This document shows, piece by piece, positions 8,111 through 15,922 of a stretch of DNA of 64,000 nt. A model generated the notes under the pieces. The model did not search any database, was not told the origin of the DNA, and was given only the letters and a program-made list of their open reading frames with translations. Positions within the stretch are counted from its first letter, which is position 1. Every line of letters begins with the position of its first letter. The stretch covers positions 310,001-374,000 of the forward strand of contig NZ_JAMLIG010000001.1 in NCBI RefSeq assembly GCF_023954305.1, read 5' to 3'. This DNA is from Mesorhizobium sp. (GTDB taxonomy: Bacteria; Pseudomonadota; Alphaproteobacteria; Rhizobiales; Rhizobiaceae). The translations under genes and the position numbers were made by a program.

Positions 8111-9255
8111 TCATAGCGTCGCGTAAACCGCTTCCTCGAAGTCCTTGTAGAACTGCATCAGGGGCGGCTCGACGAAGGGCAGAGACTGGGTCATGAACAC
8201 ACCCGTGATTCCTCTGGAGGGATCGATCCAGTAGTGGCTGTTCATAACGCCCGCCCATCCCAGCGAACCCGCGCTGCGGCGTCCCGGAACCTGCTCATCG
8301 TTCATGAGATAGCCGAACGTATGCACCGCCGAAGCGCCGGGGAACATGTCGACATCGGCCGTGAGAGGCGATGAAGAAGCCATCCTGCCGAACTTCAGGC
8401 CTTGCATCTGATCCGTCGTCATCAGGCGTATCGCACGATCGCCGAGGATGGTCCGGCCGCCAAGGGTTCCGCCGTTGAGGACCATCCGGCAGAACGTCGT
8501 GTAGTCCGGAGCCGTCGAATAGAGAGCGTGCCCCATGCTGTAGAACTCGGGGTTCGCCGGCGGGGAAACCTCGATCGGCGCGAAACCGCCTTCCGCCGTT
8601 CGAATGGCGGGCGCCGCGAGCCGCCTGGCGTCGGCGGCGCCGGTCTCGAACTTGGTGTCTTTCATGCCGAGCGGCGAGAAAATCTCCTCCGAACAGAATG
8701 CATCGATCCTGCGACCGTCGACCGCCTCCACGACCCGGCCCAGCCAATCGATACTCGGTCCGTATCCCACCGAGTGCCCGGTTCGGTCATCAGCGGGTAT
8801 CTGAGTGAGATGTGGAGCCCCGACAGGATCGACGGATGTCCCGTCGCTTCCATGTACCTGACGACATCCTCATTCCAGAACTCGTATTCAAGACCCGACG
8901 TATGGGTCGCCAGATGGCGGACGGTCGCCTGCCTGACAGGCTTGCGCAGACGAGGCTTGCCGTCGTCCCAGCCGTCGATCGTCTGCAGCTCGTTCCACTC
9001 CGGCAGGATCCTGGCCACGGGCGTGTCGAGGTCCAGCAAGCCGCGATCGACGAGAATCGCGGCTGCGGCCGAGCCTATGGCCTTCGTCATGGAGAAGATC
9101 CGGAACAAGGTGTCGCGGTCTGCGGGCCTGCCCGGAGCGGCCTCGCCAGCCGCGCCTTCGAAAACGATGCCGTCGCGGTTTGCGACGCTGGCGACCAAAA
9201 AAGGCAGGCGTTTGGCTTCGACGGCTTCGTCGAGCACCGACTGCAAATGACTCAT
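8111..9255 (-). pseudogene. beta-lactamase-family serine hydrolase, frameshifted
   Basis: Two adjacent frames together make one complete class C beta-lactamase/esterase-VIII-like protein of about 381 residues. The N-terminal part (9255 to about 8768) holds the nucleophile motif SMTK in FRIFSMTKAIGSA and ends correctly with EPGTRWD. The C-terminal part (from about 8765) continues with YGPSIDWLGRVVEAVDGRR and GSLGWAGVMNSHYWIDP. Joining them needs one extra base near 8763-8767 (GATACGGA for GATTACGGA), exactly at the second catalytic motif Y-x-S. Start ATG 9255 follows GGGGGG. Either a real inactivating deletion or a sequencing error; all other regions read intact. Confidence 0.85.
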
Positions 9256-9415
9256 CAAGCCCCCCTTCGATGACAACGGAGGCGAGTGTATGGGGCCAGC
9301 TACGCCGGGTCATTGGCCGCGGACGCAGACGATTGGCATCTCGCGCAGACCAGATTGCCCGGCTTCGGAAGCAGGTTTAGCTTTCGATTGGACCTTGTCG
9401 CCGGGAGGAGCGCCA

Positions 9416-10339
9416 ATGCCTGTCACGATCTGGGCCGCGCAGGACGTGGAGGAGCGGCGCCGCTTCGACTACTATCGCAGCGGTCTTTGCGCATCCTTCG
9501 CAGGATTGTCGCCGGAACGCACCGACCCCGCCTTGCCATTTGACGCACGTGTGAGGCTGTCGGAAAGCGGCCCCTATTCGTTCACAGGATTGACGCTTCA
9601 GCCTCACGACATATTCCGCTCCGCAAGGGACGTCCGGGAGGCAGAGGACGATCACCTCTACCTCAACTTCGTCGTCCGCGGCATGATGAACTTCTCCCAG
9701 GGATCGACGGTGGCGAGCCTGGCGCGGTCGGATCTGCGGTTCGTGGACAATGCGCGCCAGTTTTCCGCCGCGGTCCGCTCCGACCATCGCGCCATGGACC
9801 TTTTCGTCTTTCGGATGCCGCGCGAATCCATGTCCAGCGACGACCTGACTCTCCGGACGAGCAGACACACGCTTGCCCAGGCGCTGAAGCATCTCCTCTT
9901 TCAGGCGGCGAGCCGGCAGGAGAGCTGGAGCGATGACGAGATCGCCGACACGGGAGCCGCCGTCTCGGCGGTCCTGAAGCTCATTCTAACCCATAACGAC
10001 GTCGCCCTGGCAGATCCCGTCGTGCGCGCCACCCACACGGCGGTACGCCGGGTGATCGCTTCCGACCTTTCCGACTCGTGTCCTGATATCGCGACTGTGG
10101 CTCGTGAGTTGAGGCTGTCGGTGCGGACCCTGCAGGCCAGGCTCGCCATGTGCGGAACGACGTTCACCCGCATGACGACGGCGCTCCGTTGCGACGCCGT
10201 CGACCGACTTCTGTACCAAAACCCGAAGATGTCCGTTCGCGAAGCTCTCGCCCGGATCGGCATCATCGACGCGGCCGGCTTCCACCGTGCCTATCGCCGC
10301 GAACGCGGCCACACGCCGAAGCGCCTCCCGTCCGGGTAG
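9416..10339 (+). CDS. AraC-family transcriptional regulator
   Basis: A 307-residue regulator with an N-terminal AraC-binding-like domain (about 1-180) and a C-terminal AraC double helix-turn-helix (about 205-305) containing DIATVARELRLSVRTLQARL and the second-helix signature GIIDAAGFHRAYRRERGHTPKR. Start ATG 9416 has an excellent GGGAGGAG site; longer in-frame starts lack one. It is transcribed divergently from the frameshifted serine hydrolase, so that gene is its likeliest target, with a shared control region of about 160 bases. The inducer cannot be read from sequence. Confidence 0.9.
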   Translation: MPVTIWAAQDVEERRRFDYYRSGLCASFAGLSPERTDPALPFDARVRLSESGPYSFTGLTLQPHDIFRSARDVREAEDDHLYLNFVVRGMMNFSQGSTVASLARSDLRFVDNARQFSAAVRSDHRAMDLFVFRMPRESMSSDDLTLRTSRHTLAQALKHLLFQAASRQESWSDDEIADTGAAVSAVLKLILTHNDVALADPVVRATHTAVRRVIASDLSDSCPDIATVARELRLSVRTLQARLAMCGTTFTRMTTALRCDAVDRLLYQNPKMSVREALARIGIIDAAGFHRAYRRERGHTPKRLPSG

Positions 10340-10500
10340 AGAGGTCCGGCCACAACCGGACCAGCCGAAACCCGCCACGACTTCGTCGACGCCTTCGCAC
10401 CGGATACGCATCGCCATTCCCCCCGCAATCCTGTCGTCGATCATGCCGCATCATCGACGCCGGATCGGGGCAGCGGCCAACAATTTCGGCATGCGGGCGC

Positions 10501-10529
10501 TTGAATTAAATGAACGGTCGTTTTATTCT
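10501..10529 (+). promoter_or_regulatory. sigma-70 promoter with internal operator for tetR-liuA
   Basis: TTGAAT (10501-10506), a 17-base spacer and TATTCT (10524-10529) form a good housekeeping promoter. The spacer holds AACG-GT-CGTT (10513-10522), extended by A/T-rich flanks, a typical TetR-family operator form, suggesting autorepression of the downstream regulator and dehydrogenase. Confidence 0.7.
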
Positions 10530-10547
10530 TTTGTTCTGGAGGAGAAG

Positions 10548-11192
10548 ATGGCGCGCACGACTGGGTCCGATGGCGAACGCACCGAGGCGGCGATCCGCGA
10601 GGCGGCCCTGAAGCTGATCGCACGCCACGGCTACGAGGCGGTGTCGATGCGCCAGCTCGGCGAAGAGGTCGGCGTACAGGCGGCCGCGCTCTACCGCTAT
10701 TTTCCCACCAAGGAAGAGCTGCTGTTCACTCTGCTGCGCGAGCATATGGAGGGGCTGATCGCCTCATGGGACATGGCGCGGCCGGCCGGCCGCGACCCGT
10801 TCGCCGGCCTGTCCGCCTTCGTCCGGAATCATATCGGGTTCCACGTCGCGCGGCGTCATTCCACACATGTCTCGAACCTCGAGCTGCGCAGCCTTTCGCC
10901 CGCGAAGCTCACCGCCATCCTCAGGCTGCGCAATTCCTACGAGAAGGAGCTGCGCCAGATCCTGCGCGAAGGCGCGGAGACCGACGCCTTCGCCATTGAC
11001 GATGTCGGACTGACCGCGATGGCCATCATCCAGATGATTACCGGCGTCATCGTCTGGTTCCGTCCCGACGAGCGGCTGTCGGTGGAAGAAGTCGCGGAAA
11101 CCTACCACGCAATGACGATGCGGCTGGTCGGAGCCGCGGACATGTCCGCCGGTGCCTCGCAGATCGTTCAGCGCGCAACGACAGGAAACTAA
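10548..11192 (+). CDS. TetR-family regulator of the isovaleryl-CoA pathway
   Basis: A 214-residue TetR repressor. The N-terminal helix-turn-helix (about 12-58) reads AAIREAALKLIARHGYEAVSMRQLGEEVGVQAAALYRYFPTKEELL in outline, followed by an all-helical ligand domain with a C-terminal hydrophobic helix (AIIQMITGVIVWF). ATG 10548 is preceded by GGAGGAG. It is followed at 10 bases by the isovaleryl-CoA dehydrogenase gene, and TetR regulators next to acyl-CoA dehydrogenases commonly sense acyl-CoA. The palindrome inside its own promoter points to autoregulation. The effector (isovaleryl-CoA or a relative) is inferred. Confidence 0.9.
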   Translation: MARTTGSDGERTEAAIREAALKLIARHGYEAVSMRQLGEEVGVQAAALYRYFPTKEELLFTLLREHMEGLIASWDMARPAGRDPFAGLSAFVRNHIGFHVARRHSTHVSNLELRSLSPAKLTAILRLRNSYEKELRQILREGAETDAFAIDDVGLTAMAIIQMITGVIVWFRPDERLSVEEVAETYHAMTMRLVGAADMSAGASQIVQRATTGN

Positions 11193-11201
11193 GGAGGCCA
11201 C

Positions 11202-12362
11202 ATGTACACCAATACGCTCAATTTCGGCCACGGCGACGACATCGACGCGCTGCGGGACATGGTGCGCCGCTTCGCGCAGGAACGCATCGCCCCGATGGCT
11301 GCGGATATCGACCGCTCCAACGAATTCCCCGCACCTCTGTGGCAGGAACTCGGAGCCCTCGGCCTGCTCGGCATCACTGCCGAGCCGGACTTCGGCGGCT
11401 CCGGCATGGGCTACCTTGCCCAGGTCGTCGCTGTGGAGGAAATCTCGCGCGCCTCCGCCTCTGTCGGCCTGTCCTATGGCGCGCATTCGAACCTCTGCGT
11501 CAACCAGATCAGCCGCTGGGGCACGGCCGAACAGAAGGCGCGTTTCCTGCCGGCGCTGTGTTCCGGCGAGAAGGTCGGCGCGCTGGCGATGTCCGAGAGC
11601 GGATCTGGCTCCGACGTCGTGTCGATGCGGCTGCGCGCCGAGAAGCGCAACGACCGATACGTGCTCAACGGCTCCAAGATGTGGATCACCAACGGCCCCG
11701 ACGCCGGCACGCTGGTCGTCTACGCCAAGACGGATCCGGAACGGCATTCGCGCGGCATAACTGCCTTCGTCCTCGACACGTCCACGCCCGGTTTCTCGGT
11801 CGCCCAGAAGCTCGACAAGCTGGGCATGCGTGGTTCCAACACCGGCGAACTGGTCTTCGAGGATGTCGAGATACCGTTCGAGAACGTGCTGCACGAAGAG
11901 GGACGCGGCGTCGAGGTGCTGATGAGCGGCCTGGACTACGAGCGGGTGGTCCTTGCCGCCGGTCCCGTCGGCATCATGGCCGCCTGCATGGATGTCGTCG
12001 TGCCCTACGTGCATGAGCGCAAGCAGTTCGGCCAGCCCATCGGCGAGTTCCAGCTCGTCCAGGGCAAGCTCGCCGACATGTATGCGACGATGAATGCCTG
12101 CCGCGCCTACGTCTATTCGGTCGCGCAGGCTTGCGACAGGGGCGAGACGACCCGCAAGGACGCCGCCGGCTGCGTGCTCTATGCGGCGGAGAAGGCGACG
12201 CAGGTCGCGCTGGACGCGATCCAGCTTCTCGGCGGCAACGGCTACGTCAACGACTACCCCACCGGCCGCCTGCTGCGCGACGCCAAACTCTACGAGATCG
12301 GTGCGGGAACGAGCGAGATCAGGCGCTGGCTGATCGGAAGGGAGATCATGGGAGAGGGCTAG
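11202..12362 (+). CDS. liuA: isovaleryl-CoA dehydrogenase
   Basis: A 386-residue FAD acyl-CoA dehydrogenase converting isovaleryl-CoA to 3-methylcrotonyl-CoA in leucine breakdown. Seen: MSESGSGSDVVSM (FAD/substrate), KMWITNGPDAGTLVVYAKTD, QLLGGNGYVNDYPTGRLLRDAKLYEIGAGTSEIRR in pieces. The catalytic base is at Glu247 in SGLDYERVV, the position specific for isovaleryl-CoA dehydrogenases, while the position used by short/medium-chain enzymes is Gly in YEIGAGTSEIRR. This makes the substrate assignment good. A strong AAGGAGG site precedes ATG 11202. It is co-transcribed with the TetR gene; electrons go to ETF and the ETF-QO at 30549-32228. Confidence 0.92.
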   Translation: MYTNTLNFGHGDDIDALRDMVRRFAQERIAPMAADIDRSNEFPAPLWQELGALGLLGITAEPDFGGSGMGYLAQVVAVEEISRASASVGLSYGAHSNLCVNQISRWGTAEQKARFLPALCSGEKVGALAMSESGSGSDVVSMRLRAEKRNDRYVLNGSKMWITNGPDAGTLVVYAKTDPERHSRGITAFVLDTSTPGFSVAQKLDKLGMRGSNTGELVFEDVEIPFENVLHEEGRGVEVLMSGLDYERVVLAAGPVGIMAACMDVVVPYVHERKQFGQPIGEFQLVQGKLADMYATMNACRAYVYSVAQACDRGETTRKDAAGCVLYAAEKATQVALDAIQLLGGNGYVNDYPTGRLLRDAKLYEIGAGTSEIRRWLIGREIMGEG

Positions 12363-12458
12363 CGGCTACGAGCGTTGATGGAGCGTAAGCAGGCTGACGC
12401 CGCATCCGTCAGGTTGCTGTCATATAACGTTTAATGATTGACTTTATGTTTTCTATTA

Positions 12459-12486
12459 GTCACCATATGTTTTTGCGTATGGTGAC
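12459..12486. promoter_or_regulatory. operator-like palindrome at vapB1 start
   Basis: GTCACCATA (12459-12467) and TATGGTGAC (12478-12486) are perfect 9-bp arms around 10 bases, ending four bases before ATG 12491. The placement is typical of toxin-antitoxin autoregulation. Confidence 0.65.
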
Positions 12487-12490
12487 CGGC

Positions 12491-12982
12491 ATGAACATGC
12501 TTCATCGATCTGTCCGCGCAGGGTCTGAAAAGGCGCGCATCTGGCAAATATGCGATGAGCTCTATGCGCGGAACGGGGCCATGCCGACCGGCCGCGAAGT
12601 GGTTGATATTTACATCAGGGAAGGTGGCAACGAAGGCACGGGCTTCACGCAGTATTCGCATTGGAAGAAGGAGATGGTCGCGCATGAGTCCGCGACAGCA
12701 TCGGCCGATACCGCTCCAGGCTCGGAACCCGGATCGGCAGCATTCAGACCCATGACGATCTCCGCCGATGGCCATCTGGTCCTCCCCCCCGAATTGCGCA
12801 GGGCAATGCTTCTGGGGGCGGACGGGCGCGTGACTGTGTGCGTCGTGGATGGCGAGCTTCGGGTCATTTCGCCGATGTCGGCCGTACGGCAATTGCAGCG
12901 GCGAGCGTTGAGTCTCGTGCCTGAGGGCACATTGGTCTCCGATGAATTGATTGCCGAGCGGCGGGCGGAGGCGAATGGCTGA
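12491..12982 (+). CDS. vapB: AbrB/SpoVT-type antitoxin with extra N-terminal DNA-binding-like domain
   Basis: A 163-residue predicted antitoxin. Residues about 12-60 (ARIWQICDELYARNGAMPTGREVV...QYSHWKKE) resemble the winged-helix N-domain of KfrA-type proteins. The C-terminal half (TISADGHLVLPPELRRAMLLG and VVDGELRVISPMSAVRQLQ) is a swapped-hairpin AbrB-like domain, followed by a tail likely to bind toxin. Start 12491 is chosen because the palindrome lies just ahead; ATG 12434 and ATG 12497 are alternatives. It overlaps vapC by 8 bases. It is predicted to neutralise the VapC toxin and repress the operon. The two-domain layout is inferred by eye. Confidence 0.75.
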   Translation: MNMLHRSVRAGSEKARIWQICDELYARNGAMPTGREVVDIYIREGGNEGTGFTQYSHWKKEMVAHESATASADTAPGSEPGSAAFRPMTISADGHLVLPPELRRAMLLGADGRVTVCVVDGELRVISPMSAVRQLQRRALSLVPEGTLVSDELIAERRAEANG

Positions 12983-13358
12983 CTTCGTCTTTGATGCATC
13001 GGCCGTTCTCGCCATCGCCTTCAAGGAGCCCGGCGCGGACAACGCCATCGCCCGAATGTCCGGCGCTTCGATCTCGTCCGTCAACTATTCGGAGGCCGGC
13101 GTTAAACTCATCGACAAGGGCTTCGGAACGGAAGAGGCTTTCCAATGGCTCGACGCGTTGAGATTCGAGGTTTTTCAGTTCGACAAGGACTTCGCCATTC
13201 GCGCCGCTTCTTTGCGCGGGGTCGCCAGGCAGAAGCGCCTGTCCTTCGCCGACCGAGCCTGCCTTGCGCTGACAATCGCGCGTGGCGCTATTGCGGTCAC
13301 GACCGACCGCGCCTGGACGACACTTGACTTGCCCTGCGCGGTCGAACTCATTCGCTAG
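12975..13358 (+). CDS. vapC: VapC-type PIN-domain ribonuclease toxin 1
   Basis: A 127-residue PIN-domain protein, the usual VapC length. Acidic metal-binding residues are at Asp7 (FDASAVLA), Glu40 (NYSEAGVKL), Asp93 (SFADRACLA) and Asp111 (TTDRAW). VapC toxins cleave specific RNAs, often tRNA or rRNA loops. The start ATG 12975 overlaps the antitoxin stop, as is typical for toxin-antitoxin pairs. Its C-terminus (DRAWTTLDLPCAVELIR) is nearly the same as that of the second VapC at 16303-16683, so the two modules are paralogues. It sits downstream of the leucine-degradation gene liuA. Confidence 0.88.
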   Translation: MADFVFDASAVLAIAFKEPGADNAIARMSGASISSVNYSEAGVKLIDKGFGTEEAFQWLDALRFEVFQFDKDFAIRAASLRGVARQKRLSFADRACLALTIARGAIAVTTDRAWTTLDLPCAVELIR

Positions 13359-13409
13359 CCGGGCCTTCCGGCTCGGCACCTCGGACAAGCGTTTCGCCCG
13401 CTCCATCCA

Positions 13410-13453
13410 CTAGAGCATTTCCGGTGAACCTTGGATCACCGGAAATGCTCTAG
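13410..13453. terminator. bidirectional hairpin with 18-bp arms, dispersed-repeat type
   Basis: CTAGAGCATTTCCGGTGA and its exact complement surround ACCTTGGA. It separates the convergent vapC1 and hxlR genes and contains the last codons of hxlR. There is no clean T-run, so it may act through structure only. AGAGCATTTCC-type palindromes are common between rhizobial genes (recalled). Confidence 0.6.
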
Positions 13454-13936
13454 TCTGCGCGCCACGACCCGTGTCCCCACAGCCGCCGCTCCACCCGGTC
13501 CCGGTAACAGGGTGACCTCCTCCGCCCTGATCGGTTCGCCGCAATTCGAACAAGTGACGGTCGGCGAGAAAACTGTCCCGCAATTCTCGTGCCTCATCAG
13601 CATCGGCACGCCTTCGCGCGGCGCGGCCCACCTGTCGCCCCAGGCCGTCAGCGCCAGGATCGCCGGCACGAGATCGCGCCCCGCCTCGGTAAGCATATAT
13701 TCGTGTCGTTCGGGGCGCGCCCGATAGACGCGTTTTTCCAGAAGACCGCCGTCGACCAGTGCGGAAAGCCGCATGGCGAGCAGATTGCGGGAAATGCCGA
13801 GATCCTCGACCAGTTCGTCGAAGCGACGTACGCCGATGAAGACGTCGCGTACGATCAGTGGCGTCCACCAATCACCGATCCGGTCGAGCGCCCTTGCCAG
13901 CGAACACCGCATCTCCTCAAACCTGACCTTTTTCAT
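13436..13936 (-). CDS. HxlR-family transcriptional regulator with C-terminal zinc-ribbon-like tail
   Basis: A 166-residue regulator. Residues about 8-95 carry the HxlR winged helix (CSLARALDRIGDWWTPLIVRDVFIG, FDELVEDLGISRNLLAMRLSAL and RHEYMLTEAGRDLVPAILAL in pieces). The tail has HENCGTVFSPTVTCSNCGEPI, which looks like a small zinc site. HxlR proteins are dimeric repressors or activators responding to redox or small molecules. It is divergent from the SnoaL-like gene, with a perfect 12-bp-arm palindrome between them that should be its operator. Its 3' end is inside the hairpin at 13410-13453. Confidence 0.9.
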   Translation of the reverse strand: MKKVRFEEMRCSLARALDRIGDWWTPLIVRDVFIGVRRFDELVEDLGISRNLLAMRLSALVDGGLLEKRVYRARPERHEYMLTEAGRDLVPAILALTAWGDRWAAPREGVPMLMRHENCGTVFSPTVTCSNCGEPIRAEEVTLLPGPGGAAAVGTRVVARRLEHFR

Positions 13937-13957
13937 CGCAGATACCTCAGTTGCATA

Positions 13958-13988
13958 ATTGAACTGACGGAAGTATCGTCAGTTCAAT
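13958..13988. promoter_or_regulatory. HxlR operator candidate
   Basis: ATTGAACTGACG (13958-13969) and CGTCAGTTCAAT (13977-13988) are perfect 12-bp arms around GAAGTAT, midway between the divergent hxlR and SnoaL-like starts. TTGCAT-17-TATCGT overlapping it may be the plus-strand promoter. Confidence 0.75.
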
Positions 13989-14005
13989 CATTGAATGGAG
14001 TAGCC

Positions 14006-14461
14006 ATGTATCACGCGATCATCCGTTCGAAAATCCGCAACCTGTTCGATGCAGTAAACCGAGGCGATGCCGAGCCGGTATTGGCTGCGTTTGCCCGGAG
14101 CTTTGAGCACCGGTTCCTCGGCGAGGACCATGCGCTCGGCGGATCGCGCACCAGTCTCGACCTGACACGCCAATGGTACCGGCGGCTCTACCGCCTGCTG
14201 CCGGATATCCGGTTCGACCTGGAGCGGATCGACGTCAGCGGCCCGCCTTGGAACACGGCCGTGATAGTCGACTGGCACGAAAGCAACAGCGGTACCGACG
14301 GGATCCGCACCGACAATCGCGGCATCCATGTCATCCACCTGAAATGGGGAAAGGCGACGCGGCTCGTCATCTGCCCGCATACAGACGGGCTGGTGAAGAC
14401 GCTCGACCGCCTCGCCGCTTTCGGCACGGCCGAGGCGCACGCGCCGCCGATCGTCGGCTGA
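14006..14461 (+). CDS. SnoaL-like (NTF2-fold) protein
   Basis: A 151-residue protein with the NTF2/SnoaL-like layout: an N-terminal helix pair (IRNLFDAVNRGDAEPVLAAFA), FEHRFLGEDHALGGSRTSLDLTRQWYRRLYRLLPDIRFDLERIDVSG in outline, then beta strands (TAVIVDWHES, NRGIHVIHLKWGKATRLVI). Related proteins are small isomerases or cyclases, or have unknown roles. ATG 14006 follows GGAG by five bases. It is divergent from hxlR across a palindromic operator, so it is the probable HxlR target. The substrate is unknown. Confidence 0.75.
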   Translation: MYHAIIRSKIRNLFDAVNRGDAEPVLAAFARSFEHRFLGEDHALGGSRTSLDLTRQWYRRLYRLLPDIRFDLERIDVSGPPWNTAVIVDWHESNSGTDGIRTDNRGIHVIHLKWGKATRLVICPHTDGLVKTLDRLAAFGTAEAHAPPIVG

Positions 14462-14462
14462 G

Positions 14463-14509
14463 AGGCCCGGACGGCACCCCGGGCGGCGTTTCCGCCGCGC
14501 GGGCCTTTC
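14463..14509. terminator. hairpin between convergent genes
   Basis: GGCCCG pairs with CGGGCC, enclosing a second stem GGCGGCG-TTTC-CGCCGC, then TTTC. It lies between the ends of the SnoaL-like and PcfJ-like genes. Confidence 0.6.
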
Positions 14510-15644
14510 ACAGCAGCACTCCCCTCGCCTGCGCCCAGCGGTCGAGGATCTTCCTCTCGTCCGCCGAGGCCAGACGGTTGGCAAAGCCGCGGACCTGCAC
14601 GGCCCGGTCCTCGCGGTCGAGTTCGATCGTCAGAAGCCGCGACACGTCCTTGCCGCTGCGGTGCCTGAGCGACCAGATCGAGGCCTGGCCGGCGATGCAC
14701 TTGCCCGCATAGGACCATACGCAGTGGTGCATCGCGCGGCTTTCGGCCACGAGATCCTCGGCGCTGGTCAACTGCGCAACCACGAACTCCTCGCGCCGCG
14801 CCTTCGCCTCCTTGCCGGGCGGCTGCCAGGTCCAGTCCTGGAGACGCGATCCCGCCCAGCGTGCCTCGCGCATCGCCTTCTCGTCGGCCAAGCGACGGCG
14901 CATGGCTTCGATCCGGGCGATCGTCGCCATGTCGCGATGCCATTCGGCCGACAACCGCCGGAGCGAGGCGAGCGTGCGTCCCTTCAGGCTGAAACCGCGG
15001 TCGCGCTCGCGCGCCGCGACGATGAAGTCGCAAAGATCGTCGATCTCCTCGACCGTCGCCGGATTGGCGCAGAAGAAGCGCGCCGCTTCGCGCCAGAAGC
15101 CGAGTTCGGTCCGCGGCGTGCGCGAGATCTTCGACCGGGCGATCCGCGATGCAATGGCCGGGTCGTCGGTCGTCGAGCCGGCAATCGCCAGCCAGAACGC
15201 CTGCTCAAACGACAGGTCGCCCGAGGCATTGAGAAAGGCATGCACCTCCTTGCGCGTGAGCCACTGCGACGCACCGGCCTTGTAGAGCGAGTCTCCACGT
15301 GCCGCCGCCACGTACCACCGCTTGCGCAGCATCGCCTCGTCCGCTTCGACCCCGTCGGGTTCGAGCCAGATCCGTTCCAGGTGCGCCGGCACGGGATAAC
15401 GGGCAAAGAGATGGCGCGCCGCGGCCAGCCGCAGCCGGCCGGGGTCGCGCGTCTTCAGCTTCGGCCGCCATTCGTGCGCGGGCCGCAGGACCGCGTCGAA
15501 GAGGCCGGCCTTGGCCTCCTTCAGCGCATTGTCGAAATCGGGCGCCGGACGCGGAGCCGCGAAAACGCGACGCAGCGTCGCCTCATAGGCCGCGTTACGC
15601 TGGCGCTCGGCCTCCTGCCGGCGCTTCATCATGGAGCGTGCCAT
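14508..15644 (-). CDS. PcfJ-like domain protein
   Basis: A 378-residue protein whose C-terminal third (about 300-365) matches the PcfJ-like domain: DLVAESRAMHHCVWSYAGKCIAGQ, SIWSLRHRSGKDVSRLLTIEL, VQVRGFANR. The His-His-Cys and later Cys are conserved in the family. The rest is helical and rich in Arg, Trp and Glu. PcfJ was named from a conjugative plasmid, but chromosomal homologues are frequent and of unknown function. No conjugation gene is present. The start at 15644 (AGGA upstream) or the ATG four codons later (15632) are both possible. It lies between two vapBC modules. Confidence 0.75.
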   Translation of the reverse strand: MARSMMKRRQEAERQRNAAYEATLRRVFAAPRPAPDFDNALKEAKAGLFDAVLRPAHEWRPKLKTRDPGRLRLAAARHLFARYPVPAHLERIWLEPDGVEADEAMLRKRWYVAAARGDSLYKAGASQWLTRKEVHAFLNASGDLSFEQAFWLAIAGSTTDDPAIASRIARSKISRTPRTELGFWREAARFFCANPATVEEIDDLCDFIVAARERDRGFSLKGRTLASLRRLSAEWHRDMATIARIEAMRRRLADEKAMREARWAGSRLQDWTWQPPGKEAKARREEFVVAQLTSAEDLVAESRAMHHCVWSYAGKCIAGQASIWSLRHRSGKDVSRLLTIELDREDRAVQVRGFANRLASADERKILDRWAQARGVLL

Positions 15645-15831
15645 GGTCGTTCATCCTGGAAAGGGTTCTGTCTGCCGGACGCAATGCGAGCGCCGGCGCG
15701 GAATGCGTGGCTCTCGGATTGACGGTCATGACAATTCCTCTCGGACGAACGGACGCCTTCCCCAACGAAAGCGCGGAGCGGGCTGCTAAAGGCGGATCCG
15801 GGCGGGATTGTGGCGACTGGGGCAGGCTGTC

Positions 15832-15922
15832 TGCCATAATTGACGATGAATGGCATTCTATTCTCAACTTGGCAGATCATTCCGCTTCTGCCATTGTCTT
15901 GTCGTTATTGGAGAGTGCCATG
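15832..15922 (+). promoter_or_regulatory. repeated TGCCAT half-sites ahead of vapB2
   Basis: TGCCAT or its complement occurs at 15832, 15851, 15889 and across the vapB2 start codon at 15917. AATGGCA (15849) and TGCCATT (15889) are inverted copies. Repeated half-sites before an AbrB-type antitoxin suggest cooperative autorepression. The 275-base gap upstream (15645-15919) holds no gene. Confidence 0.45.
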
